NCBI GenBank assembly: GCA_023443625.1
Contig: JAEZTQ010000098.1
Span: forward strand, 1 to 64,000
Direction of reading: 5' to 3'
Length of the DNA: 64,000 bases
Source: Bacillota bacterium
GTDB taxonomy: Bacteria > Bacillota_A > Clostridia > Lachnospirales > Lachnospiraceae
Positions 55,501-63,847 of this stretch are shown one piece after another. How positions within the stretch are numbered: the stretch's first letter is position 1; every line of letters starts with the position of its first letter. Both the position numbers and the translations under genes were made by a program. Under the pieces are notes generated by a model. That model searched no databases and had not been told where the DNA came from. It was given only the letters and a program-made list of their open reading frames with translations.

Positions 55501-56820
55501 AAAATAAGAATACGCTCCTTAAAGGCTGCAATGGAGGAAAGGGATAAAAATCTATCGATACAAGAGATCAAACAGAAGTCTTATCCTGCTCCAAGGTTTA
55601 CAAAAAATATGAGGCAAACCCATACCATTCTGGCACCCCAGATGGCACCAATTCATTTTGAGATGATTCAGGAAGGGGCAAGAGCCTGCGGATATAATAT
55701 GGTGGTTCTTCCAGCGGTGGATAAATCAGCGGTGGATGAAGGGCTCAAATATGTGAACAACGATGCCTGTTATCCGGCAATCATTATGATAGGGCAGCTA
55801 GTACAGGCTTTAAAATCAGGAGAATACGATGTTAATCATACCTCTGTAATTATTACACAGAGCGGAGGAGGCTGCAGAGCTACCAATTATATAGCCTTTC
55901 TCAAATTAGGACTTAGGCAAGCAGGTTTTCATAATGTTCCAATCATTTCCCTGAATACCTTAGGTCTTGAGAAGCAGCCGGGCTTTAAATTATCCTTAAG
56001 CCTTGTCAATCGATGTATTATGGCTTTAATATATGGGGATCTATTTATGAGGGTGCTTTATCGCACTAGACCTTATGAGCGTTTCCCTGGTTCATCACAG
56101 CTTTTATATGAAAAATGGTTAGAAAGGGCAAAGGAGAATATAAGAGCAGGTAATAGAAAAGTATTTCGCCGGTATATCAAGGAAATAGTCGGTGATTTTG
56201 ACAGCCTGGAGCTTTTAGACATTAAAAAGCCAAAGGTTGGGATAGTCGGTGAAATACTGGTGAAATATCACCCTACGGCAAATAATGATATTGTCAATAT
56301 TATAGAGCAAGGAGGAGCAGAAGCAGTTGTACCTGATCTTATGGATTATTTCTTATATTCTACTTTTAATTCACAGTTCCGATTCAGATATCTTGCCGGG
56401 AAGAAATTAGACAAGCAAAAGAGCAATCTAGCAATGAATTATATCCTGTGGTTTCGTAATATTATGAAAGAAGAATTGGATAAGAGCAAACGTTTTACGG
56501 CTCCAACACCCATAGAGGAGCTGGCTCATATGGCATCTTCTGTACTATCTTTGGGAAATCAAACAGGAGAAGGCTGGCTGGTTACAGCAGAAATGCTTGA
56601 GTTTATGGAACAGGGAACCCAAAATATTATTTGTGTACAGCCCCTGGCTTGCCTTCCTAATCATATTACCGGTAAAGGAATGTTTAAACCCTTAAAGGAA
56701 CTCTATCCCCAGGCCAATATTATGCCCATAGATTATGATCCCGGTATATCCAGTGTAAATCAGTTAAATCGAATTAAGCTCATGCTTTCTATTGCATTGA
56801 AGGAATTGCAGATAAAATAA
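52591..56820 (+). CDS. Giant 2-hydroxyacyl-CoA dehydratase-type activase
   Basis: 1,409 residues from the ATG at 52591 after TTAGGAG; an upstream frame to 52543 has no ribosome site. Two BcrA/BadF-type ASKHA ATPase domains lie in tandem (GIDIGSTTVK near 6, GIDAGSTTTK near 320). Each has a cluster cysteine block: GSCAGGTGAF, NEACSSGCGSF. A DUF2229-type region starts near 650. An HgdB-like C-terminal part holds further Cys pairs (ACYPAK, NNDACYPA). Such proteins use ATP to reduce a partner. No dehydratase genes are adjacent, so the partner is unknown. Confidence 0.88.
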   Translation: MSKFKLGIDIGSTTVKLVVINEKNKLLYSDYRRHLSDIKKAVIDLIRTCYENMGDTDVQVCVTGSGGLSLSEWLSIKFVQEVIACSKAVEAYIPHTDVVIELGGEDAKITYFRSGMEQRMNGSCAGGTGAFIDQMAVLLDTDAAGLNEYAKGYQVIYPIASRCGVFAKTDIQPLINDGARKEDIAASIFQAVVNQTIGGLACGKPIRGKVAFLGGPLYFLSELRMRFQESLKLDNLDAIAPDNSQLFAAMGAALSAGKEKSVPLKELVKNFEAISNLVDDKVKSLDLLFEDEEEYKSFIKRHEQAKVKRGELADYQGRVYLGIDAGSTTTKVALIGDGGELLYSHYCNNEGNPLVKLIDILSDLYDKLPRGIKISKATVTGYGEALMKAALHVDIGEIETVAHYKAAGHFLPGVDFILDIGGQDMKCLRIKNGAIDSILLNEACSSGCGSFLEGFATSLNLPIDQFAKEALFAKAPVDLGTKCTVFMNSKVKQAQKEGAKIWDLSAGLSYSVIKNALFKVIKVRDEKDLGSKIIVQGGTFHNDAVLRCFEKITQKEAVRPDIAGLMGAYGAALISKESYKEGEESSLLQRDALKNFSMEVSGKRCGKCTNQCLLTINRFSNGEKYIAGNRCERGVGIDRSVKEKLPNLYDYKYQRTFGYPPLSEDDAPRGTIGIPRVLNMYENYPFWFTLFHSLGFRVILSSPSSKQMYEKGLETIPSESACYPAKLCHGHIMDLIEQGVDTIFYPSVVYEKKEFKDVTNHYNCPIVISYPEVIKNNIEEIKKKNIPLISPFLSLNNTRILVKRLTEELKDYEISEREIRHALMKACKEREHYKRDIQRKGEEVVKYLKEQGKHGIVLCGKPYHVDPEINHGISDMIVSYGMAVLTEDSISHIVPLRHKLRVVDQWVYNSRLYRAASLVAQEPCLDLVQLNSFGCGLDAVTSDQIAELLAEGKKLYTMLKIDEGNNLGAAKIRIRSLKAAMEERDKNLSIQEIKQKSYPAPRFTKNMRQTHTILAPQMAPIHFEMIQEGARACGYNMVVLPAVDKSAVDEGLKYVNNDACYPAIIMIGQLVQALKSGEYDVNHTSVIITQSGGGCRATNYIAFLKLGLRQAGFHNVPIISLNTLGLEKQPGFKLSLSLVNRCIMALIYGDLFMRVLYRTRPYERFPGSSQLLYEKWLERAKENIRAGNRKVFRRYIKEIVGDFDSLELLDIKKPKVGIVGEILVKYHPTANNDIVNIIEQGGAEAVVPDLMDYFLYSTFNSQFRFRYLAGKKLDKQKSNLAMNYILWFRNIMKEELDKSKRFTAPTPIEELAHMASSVLSLGNQTGEGWLVTAEMLEFMEQGTQNIICVQPLACLPNHITGKGMFKPLKELYPQANIMPIDYDPGISSVNQLNRIKLMLSIALKELQIK

Positions 56821-56927
56821 GGATAAAATCATAGTCAAAATGAGATTTAACTATATAGAATTACTTTACTAATGAAAATCCCCTAAATAAATTAAAGAAA
56901 GATTATAATATGGTAAAAAAATGAAAT

Positions 56928-56996
56928 ACATCTATCTTAATAAGGAGTTCTTTCATATAATATAAATGAACTGCTTATGTGATAGATGTTTTATTT
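56928..56996 (+). terminator. Terminator of the activase gene
   Basis: ACATCTATC pairs with GATAGATGT, and ATAAGGAGTTC with GAACTGCTTAT; TTTTATTTTATC follows. A long perfect outer stem. Confidence 0.8.
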
Positions 56997-57057
56997 TATC
57001 TCATAACAAAGGGCGTCCTATAAGATAAAAAGCCCAATTATATAAGGGGGATTTGAA

Positions 57058-57558
57058 ATGAAACAATGTAAAAAGTGTGGTGCAATACAAAAAAATCAGA
57101 ATAGAGTATGTATTGATTGTGGGGAACAACTGGGTACTCCTTTAAGTAAAGAGGAAGAGGCGAATTTAAACAATAAAATATCTAAAAAAATTGAGAAGCT
57201 ATCTAACAGCGGGGATTTTTTTTATGTATCAAGGGTTGACAAAATAGTAGGGATAATGCTAATTATTGGAGCGTTAACCGCTCTGCTATTTAAAATTATT
57301 GGAGGTACAGGATTAGGAGAGCATGCTGCTTTCTTAATTCTGGTAATCATATTCATGTCCTTGGAGGCAATCGATATACTTTTTCCTCATTTTATGTGGG
57401 AGTTATATAAATTGAAGTTTATCTTTGCCATCTCTAATGTAGATGATATGCAACCCTCAGACCTGCAAATATATCTAAGGCGTATTATTGCATATCTGGT
57501 AAGCTTTGTCGGATATATCTATTTGATTTATGTTTTTGTTCTATTATTAAGAGGATAG
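57058..57558 (+). CDS. Zinc-ribbon membrane protein
   Basis: 166 residues. CKKCGAIQKNQNRVCIDCGEQL (4-25) is a zinc ribbon with two CxxC. A charged linker and four TM helices (about 60-80, 88-110, 115-135, 143-163) follow. GGGGG precedes the ATG. It stands before the ABC exporter genes but has its own spacing of 140 bp. No function assigned. Same plan, in longer form, as the 16832 protein. Confidence 0.72.
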   Translation: MKQCKKCGAIQKNQNRVCIDCGEQLGTPLSKEEEANLNNKISKKIEKLSNSGDFFYVSRVDKIVGIMLIIGALTALLFKIIGGTGLGEHAAFLILVIIFMSLEAIDILFPHFMWELYKLKFIFAISNVDDMQPSDLQIYLRRIIAYLVSFVGYIYLIYVFVLLLRG

Positions 57559-57617
57559 CCTGTAAAATAGTGCATGACCAGGAAGGAGTAAAGGCACTAT
57601 TATAAATGGGTTAACTC

Positions 57618-57646
57618 TTGACGGTATTTTTCAGGAGTGCTAGTAT
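57618..57646 (+). promoter_or_regulatory. Promoter of the ABC exporter genes
   Basis: TTGACG (57618-57623), 17 bases, TAGTAT (57641-57646). A hairpin AATAGTGC/GCACTATT (57566-57601) lies just upstream and may end the previous message. Confidence 0.6.
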
Positions 57647-57702
57647 TAGCTTTAGTAAGAATTAGCAAAAAGGCTACAGGACAATTTACTGGAGGGTTTC
57701 TC

Positions 57703-59412
57703 TTGAAAAAAGTATTTCATTATTTAAAACCATATAGCAGGCGGATGCTCTTTGGCTTTCTGATTAAGGTCTTTGCAACTTTCTTAGATCTGGGATTACC
57801 TTGGGTTTTAGCATATATTATAGATGATGTGATACCTTTGCAAAGGGTATCACTTATTATGTTTTGGGGAGGAATTATGGTGGCCTTGTCCATTGGGGCA
57901 AGAAGCTTTAATATCATGGCCAACCGTATGGCAGCCAGAGTTGCACGAGATACCACACGGATATTACGACGAGATTTATTTGATAAAATATTAAGTCTTT
58001 CCGGTTCTCAGCTCGATTATTTTACCCTTCCCTCCCTAGGATCTCGTATGACTACAGACACCTACAATATACATAATATGATTGGAATGATGCAGCGCCT
58101 TGGAGTACGAGCACCAATTATTTTAATTGGAGGTATTGTAATCACAAGTACTATGGAACCAGTTCTAACCTTGGTGCTAATTGGTATACTCCCCCTTCTT
58201 TTTCTAGTGGTTTATCTGGTATCTAAGCAAGGAATTCCCCTGTATACTATTTTACAGCAAGCAGTAGATAAAATGGTAAGAATAGTTAGAGAGAATATTA
58301 CTGGTATTCGTATTATTAAGGCCTTATCCAAAACAGAATATGAAAAAGAACGTTTTAGCAGGGTCAATTCTGAATTGGTAGAGAAGGAACTAAAAGCAGG
58401 AACAACCATGGCAATCATGAATCCTATGATGAATCTCTTGTTAAACCTTGGGCTTACCTTGGTAATTATCATTGGTGCCTTTCGTGTGGATAGGGGAGCT
58501 TCAGAGCCAGGCAAAATCGTAGCATTTTTATCCTATTTTGCAATAATGTTACAAGCAGTTATGGCAATTACCAGAGTCTTTGTTATCTATTCTAAGGCCA
58601 GTGCTTCTGCTGTTAGAATTGCGGAAGTATTAGATACCAAAGAAGATCTTCAAACTGTAGCAACTCCTTTGAAACACACCGAGGATAAGGATGCCTTTAT
58701 TGAATTTGATCATGTTAGTTTCTCTTATACCAAGGAACCCTGTATTATAGACATGAATTTTAAAATCAAAAAAGGTGCCAGTCTTGGGATTATTGGTTCA
58801 ACTGGAGCAGGTAAGACAACTTTAATTAATCTTCTCATGAGATTTTATGATGTGTCTCAGGGAAGCATTAAGATAGAGGGCAGTGATATCAGAAGCTTTG
58901 ATAAGCAGGAGCTGCGTAGAAAATTTGGAGTGGTATTTCAAAATGATGTTCTCTTTGCAGATATGATCTATGAGAATATAAGTATAGGAAGAAAAATACC
59001 AAAAGAGAGGGTTTTAGAAGCCGTAAAAGATGCCCAGGCCTATTCTTTTATCCAAGAGCTAGAGGGTGAATTAGATTATACCTTGTCTATTAGAGGTAGT
59101 AATCTCAGTGGGGGGCAAAGGCAGAGGCTTTTAGTTGCCAGAGCCTTAGCTGGTAGGCCGGAGATATTAATTCTTGATGATGCCTCCAGTGCTTTGGATT
59201 TTAAGACAGATTCCCTACTTAGACAAGCAATTCGGAATAATTATGGGGGTATTACGACGCTAGTAATTGCCCAGCGTATTAGTAGTGTCATGAAGCTGGA
59301 TCATATACTGGTAATTGAAGATGGTCAGATGGCAGGTTATGGAACCCATGAGGAACTTTTAAATTCCTGTGAGGTTTATCAGGAAATCTATCATTCCCAG
59401 ATGATGTCGTAA
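57703..59412 (+). CDS. ABC exporter half-transporter A (degenerate catalytic site)
   Basis: 569 residues from a TTG at 57703, six bases after GGAGGG. Six TM helices (about 10-290) precede the ATPase domain. Walker A STGAGKTT (near 366-373), signature LSGGQRQRL (468-476), Walker B ILILDDASSALD. The usual catalytic glutamate is replaced by D493. This marks the non-catalytic partner of BmrCD/LmrCD/TM287-288-type heterodimers. It is followed 13 bp on by the second half. Likely substrates are drugs or lipids. Confidence 0.92.
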   Translation: MKKVFHYLKPYSRRMLFGFLIKVFATFLDLGLPWVLAYIIDDVIPLQRVSLIMFWGGIMVALSIGARSFNIMANRMAARVARDTTRILRRDLFDKILSLSGSQLDYFTLPSLGSRMTTDTYNIHNMIGMMQRLGVRAPIILIGGIVITSTMEPVLTLVLIGILPLLFLVVYLVSKQGIPLYTILQQAVDKMVRIVRENITGIRIIKALSKTEYEKERFSRVNSELVEKELKAGTTMAIMNPMMNLLLNLGLTLVIIIGAFRVDRGASEPGKIVAFLSYFAIMLQAVMAITRVFVIYSKASASAVRIAEVLDTKEDLQTVATPLKHTEDKDAFIEFDHVSFSYTKEPCIIDMNFKIKKGASLGIIGSTGAGKTTLINLLMRFYDVSQGSIKIEGSDIRSFDKQELRRKFGVVFQNDVLFADMIYENISIGRKIPKERVLEAVKDAQAYSFIQELEGELDYTLSIRGSNLSGGQRQRLLVARALAGRPEILILDDASSALDFKTDSLLRQAIRNNYGGITTLVIAQRISSVMKLDHILVIEDGQMAGYGTHEELLNSCEVYQEIYHSQMMS

Positions 59413-59425
59413 GGAGGTGATTTTT

Positions 59426-61213
59426 ATGTCTGTAAAGTTCACAGGTTCCAAAATCAGTGAAAAAACAGAGAAGCCTAAGGATATTAAATTTGTAATAAAA
59501 CGTCTTTGGCATTATATCTATCATTGTAAAGGAATGCTTTTTTTAGCTCTATTCTTATCAATAACAAGTAATATCTTCTCCCTCATTGGCCCTTTACTAT
59601 CCGGCTATGCCATTGATGCAATAGAACCAGGAAAAGGTATGGTGATCTTTAAAAAGGTATTTTATTATGCCCTGTTGATGATTATATTCTATATGGTATC
59701 AGCCCTATTATCCTATCTCCTTGGAATTATTATGCTTCGTTTAAGTCAAAGAATGGTAAGAAAAATGCGAGAAGATGTATTTGCAAAGCTGGCAGATTTG
59801 CCTGTAGGCTTTTTTGATTGCAATCCTGCTGGAGATATTATCAGTAGAATATCTTATGATATTGATACAGTCAATACCTCCTTATCTACGGATGTAGTGC
59901 AAATACTATCCAGTGTCATAACCGTAGTTGGTTCCCTGCTTATGATGCTTCTTATTTCCCCTAGCTTAGTGCTGGTAATGCTAGTAACCATACCCTTATC
60001 CATGATTTATACCCGTTATATGGCAAGAAAGGTTCGTCCCTTCTTTCGCAAGCGCTCAGCCAAACTGGGGGAACTCAATGGATTTATAGAGGAGATGATT
60101 ACTGGACAAAAGTCCATTAAAGCATATTCAGCAGAGCAGGCAATTATGGAGCGGTTTGATCAGAAGAATGAGGAGGCAGTAGAGGCTTATTATAATGCAG
60201 AATATTATGGCAGCATGATGGGGCCTACTATGAATTTTATCAATAATATATCTCTCTCCTTAGTTACGGTATTTGGAGCGCTCTTATACCTCTTTGGGAA
60301 GATGACCTTGGGGGATATTTCTTCCTTTGTTCAATATAGTAGAAGATTTTCAGGACCAATCAGTGAGGCAGCAAATATCATCAGTGAACTCCAATCTGCG
60401 GCAGCGGCAGCAGAACGGGTATTTAAACTTATGGATGAGGAGCCAGAACCGGCAGATAGGGAAGGTGCAGGGGAATTAACCACAATTAGAGGGGACGTCT
60501 ATATGAAGGAGGTATCCTTTGGTTATCAGCCAGATAAGGTAATCATTAAGCAGCTATTCCTTCATGCCAAGCCGGGAAGCCTTACTGCAATTGTTGGGCC
60601 AACGGGAGCAGGAAAGACTACAATCATCAATCTCTTAATGGGATTTTATGATGTATGGGATGGACGTATCCTTGTGGATGGCGTAGATTCCAAAGATATT
60701 AAAAGAAGAAGCTTGCGAAAGGCCTATGCAATGGTACTTCAAGATACCTGGCTCTTTCAGGGAAGCATTTTTGATAATATAGCCTATGGTAAAGAGAATG
60801 CTACTATGGAAGAAGTGGTAGAAGCAGCTAAGATGACGGGAATGCATTCCTTTATTAAAAGACTACCCCAGGGCTATGATACCATTATCAATGAGGACGG
60901 CATCAATATCTCCAAGGGGCAGAAACAACTTCTGACCATAGCCAGAGCAATGTTACTGGATGCTAAAATGCTAATCTTAGATGAAGCGACGTCCAATGTA
61001 GATACAAGAACAGAAATCAAGATACAGAAAGCCATGAGAAAACTCATGGAGGATAAGACCTGTTTTGTAATAGCTCACCGCTTATCAACAATACAGGGTG
61101 CAGATAATATTCTGGTTATTGATCAGGGTAATATTGTAGAACAAGGAACTCATAAAAAACTTATGGAAGAGAAGGGCTTTTACTACCGCTTATATAATTC
61201 CCAGTTTGATTAG
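59426..61213 (+). CDS. ABC exporter half-transporter B (catalytic partner)
   Basis: 595 residues from the ATG at 59426 after AAGGAGGTGA. Six TM helices (about 38-335) precede the ATPase domain. Walker A GPTGAGKTT starts at G391. The signature is ISKGQKQ at 495-501, departing from LSGGQ. Walker B LILDEATSNVD has the catalytic E520, and the H-loop is IAHRLST. The changed signature faces the changed Walker B of subunit A. So one of the two ATP sites of the heterodimer should be inactive, as known for this class. Confidence 0.93.
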   Translation: MSVKFTGSKISEKTEKPKDIKFVIKRLWHYIYHCKGMLFLALFLSITSNIFSLIGPLLSGYAIDAIEPGKGMVIFKKVFYYALLMIIFYMVSALLSYLLGIIMLRLSQRMVRKMREDVFAKLADLPVGFFDCNPAGDIISRISYDIDTVNTSLSTDVVQILSSVITVVGSLLMMLLISPSLVLVMLVTIPLSMIYTRYMARKVRPFFRKRSAKLGELNGFIEEMITGQKSIKAYSAEQAIMERFDQKNEEAVEAYYNAEYYGSMMGPTMNFINNISLSLVTVFGALLYLFGKMTLGDISSFVQYSRRFSGPISEAANIISELQSAAAAAERVFKLMDEEPEPADREGAGELTTIRGDVYMKEVSFGYQPDKVIIKQLFLHAKPGSLTAIVGPTGAGKTTIINLLMGFYDVWDGRILVDGVDSKDIKRRSLRKAYAMVLQDTWLFQGSIFDNIAYGKENATMEEVVEAAKMTGMHSFIKRLPQGYDTIINEDGINISKGQKQLLTIARAMLLDAKMLILDEATSNVDTRTEIKIQKAMRKLMEDKTCFVIAHRLSTIQGADNILVIDQGNIVEQGTHKKLMEEKGFYYRLYNSQFD

Positions 61214-61366
61214 ATATGGGCTAGTGTAAATTAGAATATTATTTCATAGGCATTAATAATAGACATATAAGATGAAGTAGTAAAATAATGTATTTACCAA
61301 AACATTTAATAATAGTATACTAAGTCATGAATACAGTTAGTAATACAAAGATGAGAGGTTTATAAC

Positions 61367-61882
61367 ATGAAACTATCAAATAAAATAAGAATAATATCTA
61401 TTACTTTAGTTGTTTTTCTTATATTATTATTTGTATTAATAATTATTACTAATCAATTAAAAACCCCTAAGGTAAATGTTAAAGTAGAATTAAGTCAAAT
61501 AACAAATGAAGAGTCTAGTGTACTGTTTAAAACTGACAATATATCTATTGATAATGTGAAAAAGTTATACCTTGAAGTTGAAATTACTGATTCGCCAAAA
61601 TGTAAGGTACGAGATGTAAATATTCCTGATTTAAATTTAATTGATAGAATTGATTATGTTAGGTCCTATAAAGCAAATTATAGAGAAGAAAATAGATTAA
61701 AGAGTAGTAAAGCATTTTTTACCAAGGAGTATATATTTAATTCAACTGAGTTATCAATTGCAGAATTGAAAGAAATCTTTCAAGAGGAAAAAATAACAAT
61801 ATCTATTGTAACAAATATTAATAAAGAATTTTATTATAGTTATAGCATAGGAGAACTATTGGAGGCATCACCAGATAAATAA
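61367..61882 (+). CDS. Hypothetical membrane-anchored extracytoplasmic protein
   Basis: 171 residues. One N-terminal TM helix (about 11-31, IISITLVVFLILLFVLIII) precedes a 135-residue domain rich in Asn, Lys and Glu. No family recognised. GAGAGG precedes the ATG. It stands alone between the ABC exporter and tyrS. The domain contains one Cys only (in SPKCKVRD). Confidence 0.6.
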   Translation: MKLSNKIRIISITLVVFLILLFVLIIITNQLKTPKVNVKVELSQITNEESSVLFKTDNISIDNVKKLYLEVEITDSPKCKVRDVNIPDLNLIDRIDYVRSYKANYREENRLKSSKAFFTKEYIFNSTELSIAELKEIFQEEKITISIVTNINKEFYYSYSIGELLEASPDK

Positions 61883-61922
61883 CTATTTTGAGAGTTTGAG
61901 ATTAAGTAATGTTTGGTGGAAG

Positions 61923-61974
61923 CCACAAGCTATTTTTTTAGAATATTCCCACAAGCTATTTTTTTAGAATATTC
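61923..61974. repeat. Perfect tandem repeat of a 26-bp unit
   Basis: Two adjacent copies, 61923-61948 and 61949-61974, each CCACAAGC then seven-T and AGAATATTC. The second copy ends one base before the -35 box of the tyrS promoter. The first part (AAGC, T-run) may be a duplicated terminator tail or an upstream element. Confidence 0.8.
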
Positions 61975-61975
61975 C

Positions 61976-62004
61976 TTGACAAGGCAAGGATAATTGATTA
62001 TAAT
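61976..62004 (+). promoter_or_regulatory. Consensus promoter of tyrS
   Basis: TTGACA (61976-61981), 17 bases, TATAAT (61999-62004): a perfect match to the housekeeping consensus. The predicted start is near 62011, at the front of the T-box leader. Confidence 0.85.
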
Positions 62005-62024
62005 ACCTTTCATTATTAATAAAT

Positions 62025-62346
62025 AAAAAGCTGTGATAAGAACCAGTAAGAATTTTAATTTTCTAACAGAAAGCAACCGGTTGATGAGAGGTGCAGAGAA
62101 TGGATTCTGAATACATCTTTGAGCTTCACACCGAACAGATTAACTAAGTAGGCTGCTGACGGTTCCCTGCACCCGTTATAGTGCTAGAGTATAACTTAAG
62201 TATCATTTTAATGCCCTATTTGGCATGTGATTCATGAGAACTTAAAGTACTCAAAGAGGTTGGCTATGAGAGTAGCTAATAAATATGAGGTGGTACCGCG
62301 AGAATAATCCCGCCCTCTAAGCAATTAGAGGAGCGGTTTTTTTTAT
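62025..62346 (+). promoter_or_regulatory. T-box leader of tyrS
   Basis: The T-box sequence TGGTACCGCG lies at 62291-62300. A terminator follows: CCGCCCTCTA/TAGAGGAGCGG at 62310-62336, then a T-run. The 5' part folds as Stem I. A TAC in GAATAC (62112-62114) is the best candidate specifier, matching tyrosine. Uncharged tRNA-Tyr would favour the antiterminator and switch tyrS on. Exact Stem I pairing was not worked out. Confidence 0.9.
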
Positions 62347-62444
62347 GTTACGAGGAAATTAATCACAATTAACTCAGGCGTGAAGTATCAGCTTGCAGGA
62401 GGTGCACCTTGTGGAATAATTATAAGAAGAAAGGAAGATATACT

Positions 62445-63683
62445 ATGACAAATCAAAATCAAGAGAGTATGGACATGAAAACAGTAGAGGAGGATCTTAG
62501 AATCATAACCAAAGGTGCCTTAGAGGTTATTTCTTTGGAGGAACTGAAAGAGAAATTAATAAAAGCTAAGAAAGAACAGCGACCCCTAATCATTAAACTA
62601 GGGCTGGACCCTTCTGCCCCAGATATTCACCTTGGTCATACCGTTGTTCTTCGTAAAGTAAAGCAGCTACAGGACTTGGGTCATCATGCAGTCATAATTA
62701 TAGGTGATTTTACGGGTAAAATCGGTGATCCAACAGGAAAATCCAAGACACGTGTTCCACTTTCAGATGAACAGGTGCGCCAGAATGCAAAAACCTATAC
62801 GGATCAAATATTTAAGATTATTGATCCTAATAAAACAACGGTGAGATTTAATAGTGAGTGGTTGTCCAAGCTGACCTTTGATGAAGTAATTAAATTGGCT
62901 GCGAGTACAACTGTTGCAAGACTTATGGAAAGGGATGATTTTCAAAACCGTTTTAAAAGACAGGAACCCATTGGACTTCATGAATTCTTCTATCCCCTTA
63001 TGCAGGCCTATGATTCGGTACAAATTGATGCAGATATTGAGCTGGGAGGTACGGATCAGACCTTTAATATTCTTATGGGTCGAACCCTGCAAGGCAGTAT
63101 GGACAAGGAGCGTCAGATTGCCATCTTTATGCCTCTTCTGGAAGGGCTGGATGGTGTAGAGAAGATGAGTAAAAGTCTTGGTAACTACATCGGCATATAT
63201 GAACCGGCTGAAGTGATGTTTAAGAAGGTAATGGAGATACCGGATCATCTAATTCTTCGTTACTTTGAACTGGTTACGGATGAGCATCCAGACCGTATTG
63301 ATGAGATCCGTAAGGAGATGGAGATGGGAAGAAACCCCAGAGATTGTAAGGTGGAACTAGCTAGAATCATTACAGGATTATATTATGATGAGGCAGAGAC
63401 ACAAAAAGCAGAGGAGTATTTTAAAACTGTATTTCAAAAAGGGGAAATTCCAGAGAATATGCCGGTAATCAATGCACCTGCTGATTGCAAAACACTTATG
63501 GATATTATTCCATGCCTAGTCACAGAAGGTCATACCCCCTCCGGCAGTGAATTTCGCCGTTTAGTAAAACAGGGAGGAGTTCAATTAAACCAGGAAAAAG
63601 TAATAGCTTTAGATCAACCTCTTCAAGGTAATGAGGCTGTGCTTAAAATAGGAAAAAAGAAATTTGTAAGAATTTTGTTATAA
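62445..63683 (+). CDS. tyrS: Tyrosyl-tRNA synthetase
   Basis: 412 residues from the ATG at 62445, after AAAGGAAG; an upstream GTG at 62409 lacks a ribosome site. Class I motifs: HLGH (62-65, the HIGH box) and KMSKS at 240-244. The C-terminal S4 RNA-binding domain (about 345-410) includes SGSEFRRLVKQGGVQLN. Sequence pattern is closer to the TyrZ type than to E. coli TyrS. Controlled by the T-box leader. Confidence 0.95.
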   Translation: MTNQNQESMDMKTVEEDLRIITKGALEVISLEELKEKLIKAKKEQRPLIIKLGLDPSAPDIHLGHTVVLRKVKQLQDLGHHAVIIIGDFTGKIGDPTGKSKTRVPLSDEQVRQNAKTYTDQIFKIIDPNKTTVRFNSEWLSKLTFDEVIKLAASTTVARLMERDDFQNRFKRQEPIGLHEFFYPLMQAYDSVQIDADIELGGTDQTFNILMGRTLQGSMDKERQIAIFMPLLEGLDGVEKMSKSLGNYIGIYEPAEVMFKKVMEIPDHLILRYFELVTDEHPDRIDEIRKEMEMGRNPRDCKVELARIITGLYYDEAETQKAEEYFKTVFQKGEIPENMPVINAPADCKTLMDIIPCLVTEGHTPSGSEFRRLVKQGGVQLNQEKVIALDQPLQGNEAVLKIGKKKFVRILL

Positions 63684-63847
63684 AATAAAAAATCAATGAT
63701 AATGGAAACTTGGTCAGAATTTGACGTATTTACAAGTTATCTTAGACATGGTAATATCCGTTTATATAATATTAATTTAAGTCCGACATTCAGAGAACGC
63801 TAGGATAGTAATCAATTATACACGAAGTATAGGAGGAAGGGTATATC

